A program made the translations under genes and the position numbers. The notes below the pieces were generated by a model. The model was not told the origin of the DNA and searched no databases. It saw only the letters and a list, made by a program, of their open reading frames with translations. A stretch of DNA of 64,000 nt from DATBSL01 sp964561785. GTDB lineage: Bacteria; Acidobacteriota; Vicinamibacteria; Fen-336. Where the stretch lies: positions 19,574 to 83,573 of the forward strand of contig CAZLRF010000020.1 in the NCBI GenBank assembly GCA_964561785.1, written 5' to 3'. Numbering within the stretch: the first letter of the stretch is position 1; each line of letters begins with the position of its first letter. Shown in pieces: positions 7,949 through 15,043 of the stretch.

Positions 7949-9007
7949 ATGGTGCTGACCGGCCCCTGGCTCCTCTACGGCGCGAACGGCTACACCGGCG
8001 AGCTCGTCGCCCGCCTCGCCGCCGCGCGCGGCCACCGGCCCGTGCTCGCCGGCCGTCGCGCCGACGCGGTGTGCGCCCTCGCCGACGCGCTCCGGCTCGA
8101 GCGCCGGCTCTTCGCCCTCGACGACCCCGCCCGGATCGACGCCGCCCTCGCGGGAATGGCCGCGGTCCTGCACTGCGCGGGCCCGTTCTCGCGGACGTCC
8201 CGGCCGATGGCCGACGCGTGCCTGCGCACCGGCACCCACTACCTCGATCTCACCGGCGAGGTCGAGGTCTTCGAAGAACTCCTCGCGCGCGACGCCCCTG
8301 CGCGGGAGAGGGGCGTCATGCTCCTCCCGGGCGCCGGCTTCGACGTCGTGCCCTCCGACTGCCTCGCCGTCCACCTGAAGCGGCGGCTGCCGTCCGCCCG
8401 TCGCCTGGCGATCGCCTACGGCGGGTTCGGGCGCATCTCCCGCGGCACCGCCACCACGGCGATCGAGGGCCTCGGCCGCCCCGGTCTCGTGCGCCGGGGC
8501 GGCGTCCTCACCCCGGTGCCGGTGGCCGCGACGACGAAGCGCGTCGACTTCGGCGACGGCCCGCGCACCGCCCTCTCGATCCCGCTCGGCGACGTCACCA
8601 CCGCGTGGCACTCCACCGGGATCCCCGACGTCGAGGTCTTCTTCGCCGCGCCCCTCCACCTGCGGGCGATGGCCGTGGCCAGCCGGTACCTCGGCTCCGT
8701 CCTCGGCTCGGCTCCCGTCCGCCGGTGGATGACGCGCCGCGTCCTTGCCGGCCCGCCCGGGCCGAGCGCCGAGGAGCGGGCCCGTGGCCGTGCCTTCGTC
8801 TGGGGCGAGGTGGAGGACGACGCGGGCGGGAAGGCTGCGAGCCGCCTGGCGATGCCCGAGGGCTACACCTTCACCGCCGCGGCCGCCCTCGCCCTCGTCG
8901 AGCGCGTCCTCGCCGGCCAGGCCCCCCCCGGCTTCCAGACCCCCGGCAAGGCCTACGGCCCCGACTTCGTCCTCGCCCTCGACGGCGTCACCCGCACCGA
9001 CCTGTAA
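7949..9007 (+). CDS. saccharopine dehydrogenase-like NAD(P)-binding protein (trans-acting enoyl reductase type)
   Basis: 352 residues from ATG 7949. The N-terminus PWLLYGANGYTGELVARLAA is a GxxGxxG Rossmann motif of the saccharopine dehydrogenase/YNR-like family. HCAGPFSRTSRPMADACLRTGTHYLDLTGE follows, then the GAGFDVVPSDC element typical of SCCPDH and mycobacterial trans-acting enoyl reductase proteins. The substrate is therefore uncertain: family members reduce enoyl or imino groups or have unknown functions. It ends the MFS / aldolase / ThDP cluster, so an NAD(P)H-dependent step on the product of that pathway is plausible inference. Both NTGA-type and very short gaps suggest one transcript from 4048. 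Confidence 0.75.
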   Translation: MVLTGPWLLYGANGYTGELVARLAAARGHRPVLAGRRADAVCALADALRLERRLFALDDPARIDAALAGMAAVLHCAGPFSRTSRPMADACLRTGTHYLDLTGEVEVFEELLARDAPARERGVMLLPGAGFDVVPSDCLAVHLKRRLPSARRLAIAYGGFGRISRGTATTAIEGLGRPGLVRRGGVLTPVPVAATTKRVDFGDGPRTALSIPLGDVTTAWHSTGIPDVEVFFAAPLHLRAMAVASRYLGSVLGSAPVRRWMTRRVLAGPPGPSAEERARGRAFVWGEVEDDAGGKAASRLAMPEGYTFTAAAALALVERVLAGQAPPGFQTPGKAYGPDFVLALDGVTRTDL

Positions 9008-9040
9008 AGTGTAAAGGGGTCAGATCTTGAATTAGCGCAT
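9008..9040. repeat. solitary GGGGTCAGATCTTGAAT-type repeat remnant
   Basis: The stretch starting right after a stop codon reads aagtgtaaaggggtcagatc, then ttgaattagcgca. From memory, GGGGTCAGATC-type sequences recur beside REP-associated tyrosine transposases and in intergenic repeats of many GC-rich genomes. Only this one copy is seen in the window and no transposase is nearby, so it is called a remnant. Its last part overlaps the candidate -35 of the next gene. Confidence 0.4.
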
Positions 9041-9055
9041 CGGAGCGGCTAACGT
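9027..9055 (+). promoter_or_regulatory. candidate sigma70-type promoter TTGAAT-17-TAACGT
   Basis: A -35-like TTGAAT (9027-9032) and -10-like TAACGT (9050-9055) are separated by 17 bases and end ten bases before the ATG at 9066. The transcript of the SpeE-like gene would begin at or next to its start codon. The -35 lies within the repeat remnant. Confidence 0.45.
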
Positions 9056-9065
9056 CCGCTCTCTC

Positions 9066-11270
9066 ATGGCCCTCTACGCCGGCATCTTCCTCGTCACCCT
9101 CTCCGGCCTCATGTTCGAGATCGGGCTGACCCGCATCTTCTCGGCCACCATCTGGTACCACTTCGCGTTCGTCGCGATCTCGGTGGCGCTGCTCGGCTGG
9201 GGGCTCGGCGGCTTCGCGCTGCACTTGGCGCGGCGGCGCTTCGAGCCGTCGCGCGGGCGGGCGGCCCTCTTCACGTTCCTCTACGGGCTGTCGATCCCCC
9301 TCGCCCTCTGGCTGATCGTCCGCCTGCCCCTCGTCCCCGACCGCCTCGCCTTCTACTTCGGCGTCTCGCTCCTCCCGTTCTTCCTCGCCGGCGTCGCGCT
9401 GTCGATGCTCTTCGCCGCCCTGCGCGAGGACGCCCCCCGGCTCTACTTCGCCGACCTCCTCGGCGCCTCGCTCGGCGCCCTCTCGGTGACCTTCCTGCTC
9501 CAGTGGCTGGGGGGCGAGACGGCCGTCCTCGCGGTCTCGCTCGCGCCGCTCGCGGCGGCGGCTCTCTTCTCCCCCCGGTTCCGCGTCCCCTCGGCCGTCG
9601 CCGCCCTGCTCGTCCTCGCCGCGGTGGGCCTCAACGAGCGGAGCGGGCTCTTCAAGATCCGCTCCGCCCCCACGAAGGGCCTCTACCGCCACGTGGCGGC
9701 CACCCCGGGCGCGAAGATCGCGCTCACCGGCTGGAACGCCTACTCCCGCATCGACGCGGTGACCGGGTTCGCGTCGCCCTACCTCGCGCGGCTCTACATC
9801 GACTCCGACGCGTGGACGAACGTGCTCGAGTGGGACGGGGACGTGTCGAGCGTCGCCGAGATGCGCGACTGGTACCGTGCGCTGCCGTTCAAGGTCGCCC
9901 CCGAGCGGCCGAGGACGCTCATCATCGGTCCCGGCGGCGGCTCCGACGTCCTCGTCGCCCTCGCCGCGGGCTCGGAGAAGGTGACCGCGGTCGAGATGAA
10001 CCCCCTCATGCTGCGCTTCGTGCGCCACTTCGGCCCGCGGGCGGGGAGCCTCTACGACCACCCGCAGGTCGAGGCGATCCTCTCCGAGGGGCGCACGTTC
10101 GTCCGGCGCACCGACCGCACGTTCGACGTCGTCCTCATGGGCTTCGTGGACTCCTGGGCCGCCGTCGCCTCGGGCGGCCTGTCGCTCTCCGAGAACCACC
10201 TCTACACGGTCGAGGCCTTCGAGGCCTACCTCGACCACCTCAGCCCCGACGGTCAGCTGGTGATCCTCCGCTGGGACGTGGACGTGCCCCGGCTCGTCTC
10301 GAACGCGGTGGCGCTGCTCGGGGCGGAGGAGGCCGGGCGGAGGGTGGCCGTCCTGCTCGAGACCCGCGCGGGCGACCGCGAGGACCCGCCGCAGATGATC
10401 TTCGTGCTGAAGAACCGGCCGTGGACGGCGGAGGAGACCGCGGCGATGAGCTCCTGGCCCGGAGTGCAGCCGGTCATCGTGCCCGGCCGGCACGTCGAGG
10501 AGCCTTACGCGTCGCTGTTCTCGGGACGGACGAGCTTCGCCGACTACGTGGCCCAGGCGAAGGCACGCGTCGACCCCGTCTTCGACGACCGGCCCTTCTT
10601 CTTCGCCCGGGCCAAGCCGTGGGGGCTCCCCCGCGCGATGCGCCGCGCGTTCGTCTCCATCCTCGTCCCCGTCCTCGTCCTGTGCGTGCTCTTCCTCCTC
10701 TTCGGCAAGCCGAAGGGAGAGAGGACGGGCCCGTACGCCGCGTCGATCGCCTACTTCGCGAGCCTCGGGGTGGGCTTCATCGCGGTGGAGCTCGCTCTGC
10801 TCCAGCACCTGACGCTGCTGCTCGGCCACCCGATCTTCACGCTCTCGATCCTGCTGTTCACTCTGCTCGCCGCGGGCGGCCTCGGCAGCCGGGCGAGCGG
10901 GGGCGTGCGGCCGGGGGCGGTGTGCCTCGGCGTCGGCGCGCTCGCGATCGTCTACGCGCTCCTGCTGCCGAAGGTCGTGCCGGCCCTCCTGCCCCTGCCC
11001 CTCGGCGGGCGCATCGCGGTGGCGGTCCTGCTCGTGGCCCCGCTCGGCTACTTCATGGGCATGCCGTTCCCGCGCGGCCTCCTGTCGACCGGCCGGGGCC
11101 CGTTCCCGCCGCCGCCCTTCTACTGGGGCCTCAACGGCATCTTCAGCGTGGTCGGCTCGATGGCGACGATGGTCGCCGCGGTCGCTCTCGGCTTCACGTG
11201 GGCGATGCTCGGCGGGGCGGCGTTCTACCTCGTCGCCGCCGCGGCGTCGCGGGCGCTCTCGCGGGCCTGA
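9066..11270 (+). CDS. membrane-embedded spermidine synthase-like protein
   Basis: 734-residue protein with three parts: N-terminal transmembrane helices (about residues 1-195), a spermidine-synthase/SAM-binding Rossmann domain (about 215-480) and a C-terminal membrane block (about 525-734). The nucleotide-binding loop is LIIGPGGGSDVL (about residue 287) with VTAVEMNPLM following. FDVVLMGFVDSWAAV and LSLSENHLYTVEAF correspond to the aminopropyltransferase active-site region, although the canonical DxxDP is not obvious. Fused membrane SpeE-like proteins are common, but their substrate is unknown. Soluble aminopropyl transfer is therefore not assumed. Agmatine-to-putrescine genes aguBA lie about 43 kb away at 54307-56281. 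Confidence 0.7.
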   Translation: MALYAGIFLVTLSGLMFEIGLTRIFSATIWYHFAFVAISVALLGWGLGGFALHLARRRFEPSRGRAALFTFLYGLSIPLALWLIVRLPLVPDRLAFYFGVSLLPFFLAGVALSMLFAALREDAPRLYFADLLGASLGALSVTFLLQWLGGETAVLAVSLAPLAAAALFSPRFRVPSAVAALLVLAAVGLNERSGLFKIRSAPTKGLYRHVAATPGAKIALTGWNAYSRIDAVTGFASPYLARLYIDSDAWTNVLEWDGDVSSVAEMRDWYRALPFKVAPERPRTLIIGPGGGSDVLVALAAGSEKVTAVEMNPLMLRFVRHFGPRAGSLYDHPQVEAILSEGRTFVRRTDRTFDVVLMGFVDSWAAVASGGLSLSENHLYTVEAFEAYLDHLSPDGQLVILRWDVDVPRLVSNAVALLGAEEAGRRVAVLLETRAGDREDPPQMIFVLKNRPWTAEETAAMSSWPGVQPVIVPGRHVEEPYASLFSGRTSFADYVAQAKARVDPVFDDRPFFFARAKPWGLPRAMRRAFVSILVPVLVLCVLFLLFGKPKGERTGPYAASIAYFASLGVGFIAVELALLQHLTLLLGHPIFTLSILLFTLLAAGGLGSRASGGVRPGAVCLGVGALAIVYALLLPKVVPALLPLPLGGRIAVAVLLVAPLGYFMGMPFPRGLLSTGRGPFPPPPFYWGLNGIFSVVGSMATMVAAVALGFTWAMLGGAAFYLVAAAASRALSRA

Positions 11271-11271
11271 G

Positions 11272-11874
11272 CTACTTCACGTCGTAGATCCCGCAGCGCG
11301 TGGCGTCGGGGGCGACCGGGACGTCGGGCGAGGCGCACGCCTCGTAGGCGCCCTTGGTCTTCGCGATCACCATGAACTGGTTCTCCTGGTGGTTCGCACA
11401 GCTCGTGAAGTTCTCCCCGTCGCAGGGCTTGCCGTTCCAGGTCCAGGTCGGCCCCCAGCGGCCGGTCTGCACGGACTTGCCGACGGCGAGGAAGTCGCAC
11501 GCGGTCCTCTCCGGGTGGCCCTCCGGGCGGGTGTCGCAGAACTTCTGGGTGTCGCCCCCGGTGCCCGCGCGCGAGCAGTAGCCGTCCACGTTCACGACGA
11601 GGGGCTTCGAGTCGAGGATGACCCGGCTGCTCGAGTCGTCGTGGACCTTGACCTTCATCCCGTACAGGGGCGGAGGCGTCGGGCTGCAGGTCATCCCCGG
11701 GGGAAGCGAGAGGCCCGGGGTGGGCGTCGGGGTCGGGGTGGGGGCGGCCGTCGGAGCGGGCGCGGGCTGCGTGGGCGCCGAGCTGCCCCCGCCGCACCGG
11801 GCGAGGCCCGCCCCGAGGGCGACGACGCCCAGGAGCGACAACGCCCGCCCGACCCGACGTGAGCTCAGCCGCAC
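11272..11874 (-). CDS. cysteine-rich lipoprotein with Pro/Thr linker, unknown function
   Basis: 200-residue predicted lipoprotein. GTG 11874 is preceded at good spacing by GGAGGTCGTGCG, which decides this start over longer frames. The signal peptide ends in a lipobox LARC, then GGGSSAPTQPAPAP and a TPTPTPTP linker of about 30 residues. This is followed by a globular C-terminal domain with eight or so cysteines (for example DGYCSRAG, QKFCDTRP, RTACDFLA, GKPCDGENFTSCANH, YEACAS), suggesting disulfides. No family recognised. Convergent with the SpeE-like gene, one base between stops. Probably anchored to the outer or inner membrane and facing the periplasm or surface. Confidence 0.65.
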   Translation of the reverse strand: MRLSSRRVGRALSLLGVVALGAGLARCGGGSSAPTQPAPAPTAAPTPTPTPTPGLSLPPGMTCSPTPPPLYGMKVKVHDDSSSRVILDSKPLVVNVDGYCSRAGTGGDTQKFCDTRPEGHPERTACDFLAVGKSVQTGRWGPTWTWNGKPCDGENFTSCANHQENQFMVIAKTKGAYEACASPDVPVAPDATRCGIYDVK

Positions 11875-11915
11875 CGCACGACCTCCGTCTTCAGAGCGAC
11901 CCTCGAGCTTCCACC

Positions 11916-12404
11916 CTAGCACAGCCGTCGCAGGATCCGGGGGGGCAGGAACCACACGAGACGACCCCCGTCCGCGAGCGCCCCGGGGACCTCCACGAGC
12001 GCGGCGCCGCCCTTCTTGAACGCGAAGCGGTCCTCCGCGCGCGAGCCGACGAGGCGCGCGAGCAGCGCGGAGACGTACGGCTCGTGGCCCACCACCGCGA
12101 CCGTCGCGTCGGCGCCCTGGCGGTCGAGGACCGCGGCCTGCTCCTCGAAGGAGCCCCCGGCGAGGGCCTCCGTCTCGCGCGGCTCGAGGCGGCCCCACGC
12201 CGCCGCCGCGATCGCCGCCGTCTGCTTCGCCCGCAGCCAGGGGCTCGTGAGCAGAGCGTCGGGGCGGTCGACGATCCGCGCGAGGCCCTTCGCCGCCTCG
12301 CGGAACTTGGCCTCGCCCTCGGGCGTCAGGGGCCGGTCCTCGTCCGGGATTCCCGGCGTGCCCCGGGGCACCGCGATCGCGTGACGGATGATGAGGAGCT
12401 GCAT
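11916..12404 (-). CDS. sixA: phosphohistidine phosphatase SixA-like
   Basis: 162-residue histidine-phosphatase-superfamily protein, close to the usual SixA length. The catalytic RHG-type motif is LLIIRHAIAV at residues about 3-12 (Arg7-His8). LTSPWLRAKQTA carries the second conserved Arg, and AVVGHEPYVSALLARL carries the catalytic GHE/P motif. Expected to remove phosphate from phosphohistidine or small phosphorylated substrates in the cytoplasm. It lies directly downstream of the CHAD-domain gene on the same strand (56-base gap), next to divergent ppx-ppk. SixA-CHAD-ppx-ppk neighbourhoods suggest a phosphate or polyphosphate context. Confidence 0.85.
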   Translation of the reverse strand: MQLLIIRHAIAVPRGTPGIPDEDRPLTPEGEAKFREAAKGLARIVDRPDALLTSPWLRAKQTAAIAAAAWGRLEPRETEALAGGSFEEQAAVLDRQGADATVAVVGHEPYVSALLARLVGSRAEDRFAFKKGGAALVEVPGALADGGRLVWFLPPRILRRLC

Positions 12405-12460
12405 GGAGTGAGGTTAGCACCGTCGGGCGGGAGTCCGCCCCACGGGGCTGGAACCGGCTC

Positions 12461-13351
12461 TCAGCTCGCCCCGACCCGCCGCCCGCGGGCCATCGCCTCG
12501 AGCGCGCGCAGGGCGAGGTCGGCCGGCCGGGTCTCGAGCAGCGCCTTGTGCCGCAGCCGGCCGAGGCCCTCGAACGCCCGCGCCTCGCGGCGCGCGGCCC
12601 GGGCGAGCAGGGCGTCGCCGCGGGCCTCCGCCGCGCCCTGCTGCTCGCCGAGCCAGGACGCGAGGACGTGGTGGTCGTGCACGACGCCGATGCCGTCCTG
12701 CAGCCGCTTCCACAGGGCGGGAGCCCGCGACTCGTCCCCCCGCACCGCGTCCTCGACCTCGGCGGCGTAGCGCAGGCGCCTGATCCGCCGGCGCAGCGCG
12801 TGCAGCTCGACCGGGCGGTAGCGGCTGCCGAGCTGGCTGAACCCGCGCAGGATGAGGGCCCCCTCCTCGGCGCGCAGCGCCTCCGCCCTCGCGAGGACGG
12901 TCGCGGGGTCGGCGGCGCCCGCCCGCAGGAGCCGCCTCAGGTTTCGCCGCAGGCCGTCGATGTCGAGGTCGAAGACGCCGTCCGCGACCTTCGCGCGGGC
13001 TCGCGCGCGCGCGGCGCGCAGGCGGCTCAGCAGCGCGCGCTGCTCGGCCGTCGAGGCCTTTCGCATGGCCATGCGGTCCTCGAGAAGGCCCAGGATCACG
13101 TCCATGTCCCGCCCGGAGCCGACCGTGCGCACCAGCCTCCGCAGGACCTTGAGGGCGCGCCGCACGGGGCGGCCGTCCCCCCGGCGCGCGAGCAACGGGA
13201 GGGCCACCCGCAGGCGCCGCCCGGCGACCCGCACCTGGTGGACGGGCTCCTCCTGCCCCGCCACCGCGCCGGGCAGCTCGCGAAAGACCCGCTTCACGCG
13301 GTCCTCGAGGAGGAGGGCGGCGCGGCCTTCGGGGGTGGAGGGCATCGTCAC
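12461..13351 (-). CDS. CHAD domain-containing protein
   Basis: 296-residue helical CHAD protein (conserved histidine alpha-helical domain). Conserved basic and histidine positions are visible in VHQVRVAGRRLRVALPLL, VRTVGSGRDMDVILGLLED, LRRRIRRLRYAAEV and GVVHDHHVLASWL. CHAD domains bind inorganic polyphosphate through such basic surfaces (established for several members). That fits the neighbours ppx and ppk, divergently transcribed from a 108-base shared intergenic region, and sixA downstream. Start GTG 13351 lies 8 bases after an AGGTG box; ATG 13345 is the alternative. No fused CYTH triphosphatase domain is present. Confidence 0.85.
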   Translation of the reverse strand: MTMPSTPEGRAALLLEDRVKRVFRELPGAVAGQEEPVHQVRVAGRRLRVALPLLARRGDGRPVRRALKVLRRLVRTVGSGRDMDVILGLLEDRMAMRKASTAEQRALLSRLRAARARARAKVADGVFDLDIDGLRRNLRRLLRAGAADPATVLARAEALRAEEGALILRGFSQLGSRYRPVELHALRRRIRRLRYAAEVEDAVRGDESRAPALWKRLQDGIGVVHDHHVLASWLGEQQGAAEARGDALLARAARREARAFEGLGRLRHKALLETRPADLALRALEAMARGRRVGAS

Positions 13352-13459
13352 GGATTCGTCACCTGAAGGGCACTATCCTAGAACGCGCGCGGGCGGGGCG
13401 AATGGGGCCGCCCGGGAAAAGCACAAGCTACAATCATAGGCCCTTCCGGAGACATTCCC

Positions 13460-15043
13460 TTGGCAGCCCCGAAAGACCGTCCGGCCGACGCCCTGGGGGG
13501 CGCCGCCCGCCCCGTGGCCGTCCTCGACATGGGGGCGAGCGCCGTCCGCCTGGTCGTGGCGGAGCTGCCCCCCGGCGGCCCCCCGCGGATCCTCGAGGAG
13601 GCCTCCCGGGCCGTGCTCCTCGGACGCGACGTCTTCACCGGCGGGCGGCTCGGGGCCTCCACGATCGAGGCCACGCTTCGCGCCCTGGAGGGCTTCCGGC
13701 GGATCATGGACTCGTACGGGGTGGTCCGCTACCGGGCGGTCGCGACGAGCGCGGTGCGCGAGGCGGCGAACCGCGACACGTTCCTCGACCGGGTGCGCCT
13801 GCGCACGGGGATCGACGTCGAGACGATCGACGGCTCCGAGGAGAACCGCCTCACCTACGTCGCCGTCCGCGAGGCCCTGCGGGACCACGAGGCCCTCACC
13901 TCGGGGGACACGCTGCTCGTGGAGGTCGGCGGGGGCAGCGCGGACATCTCCTTTCTCCGCCGCGGCGAGCCCGTCTACTCGGGCACCTACGCCCTGGGTG
14001 CCATCCGCATGCGCCAGAACCTCGCCGCGTGGCACGGCAGCCACGAGCAGCGGGTGCGCCTGTACCACCGCACGGTGCAGAACATCGTCGAGGACATCCG
14101 CCGCGAGATGCCGCTGCGCGAGGCGCGCCACTTCCTCGCCCTCGGCGGCGACGCCCGCTTCGCCGCCGACCAGGTCTCGGCGGAGGAGCCCGGCCGCCCG
14201 GTGCGCCAGGTCCCCCGCGAGCGCTTCCTCTCCTTCTGCGAGCAGACGGTCGCCCTCGACGACGAGCAGCTCGTCGAGGCCTACCGACTGCCCCTCGCCG
14301 ACGTCGAGACGCTCGTGCCGAGCCTCCTCGTGTACCGCGAGCTCTTCCTCGAGACCCAGGCCGACACCCTCCTCGTCCCCGAGGCCACGCTGCGGGCGGG
14401 GCTGCTCCTCGACATGGTGCGAGCGGACGAGGGGCACGGGATCGAGGACTTCTCCCGCCAGGTCCTGGCCTCGGCCGCCGCCCTCGGCGAGAAGTACCGC
14501 TTCGACGCGCCCCACGCGCGGCACGTGGCCGCCCTCGCCGTGCGCCTCTTCGACGACCTGCGCTCCGAGCACGGGCTCGGGGCGCGCGACCGGCTGCTCC
14601 TCGAGGTGGCGGCGCTGCTGCACGACATCGGGATCTTCGTGAACCTCCGCGGTCACCACAAGCACGCCCAGTACATCCTCTCCGTGTCCGAGATCTTCGG
14701 CCTCGGCCGCGACGACATGGCCCTGATCTCGAACATCGCCCGCTACCACCGGCGGGCCGCCCCCAACAAGTCGCACCTTCCCTACATGGCCCTCGACTCC
14801 GACGCCCGGGTGGTCGTGAACAAGCTGGGGGCCATCCTGCGGGTGGCGAACGCCCTCGACGCCGACCACCTGCAGAAGGTGCGCGACGCGCGGGTCGTGC
14901 GCGACGACGACCAGTGGGTCCTCGAGGTGGAGGGGGGAGGGGACCTCACGCTCGAGCGGCTCGCCGCCCTCGCCCGGGCCGACCTCCTGACCGAGGTGTT
15001 CGGGCGCAAGGTCGCCTTCCGCGAGGCGGGGGGGCGGCCGTGA
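13460..15043 (+). CDS. ppx: exopolyphosphatase / guanosine pentaphosphate phosphatase (Ppx/GppA) with C-terminal HD domain
   Basis: 527 residues from TTG 13460, preceded by GGAG at 13448-13451. The ASKHA-fold N-terminus shows VAVLDMGASAVRLVVAEL (phosphate 1 loop), TSAVREAANRDTFL and VEVGGGSADISFLR (phosphate 2). The C-terminal part has the HD-type metal site HDIGIFVNLRGHHKHAQYI. This is the long Ppx2-like architecture. It hydrolyses terminal phosphates of polyphosphate and/or pppGpp in the cytoplasm. It is translationally coupled (GTGA) to ppk directly downstream, so synthesis and degradation of polyphosphate are co-expressed. A TACAAT -10-like box lies at 13429-13434. Confidence 0.9.
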   Translation: MAAPKDRPADALGGAARPVAVLDMGASAVRLVVAELPPGGPPRILEEASRAVLLGRDVFTGGRLGASTIEATLRALEGFRRIMDSYGVVRYRAVATSAVREAANRDTFLDRVRLRTGIDVETIDGSEENRLTYVAVREALRDHEALTSGDTLLVEVGGGSADISFLRRGEPVYSGTYALGAIRMRQNLAAWHGSHEQRVRLYHRTVQNIVEDIRREMPLREARHFLALGGDARFAADQVSAEEPGRPVRQVPRERFLSFCEQTVALDDEQLVEAYRLPLADVETLVPSLLVYRELFLETQADTLLVPEATLRAGLLLDMVRADEGHGIEDFSRQVLASAAALGEKYRFDAPHARHVAALAVRLFDDLRSEHGLGARDRLLLEVAALLHDIGIFVNLRGHHKHAQYILSVSEIFGLGRDDMALISNIARYHRRAAPNKSHLPYMALDSDARVVVNKLGAILRVANALDADHLQKVRDARVVRDDDQWVLEVEGGGDLTLERLAALARADLLTEVFGRKVAFREAGGRP

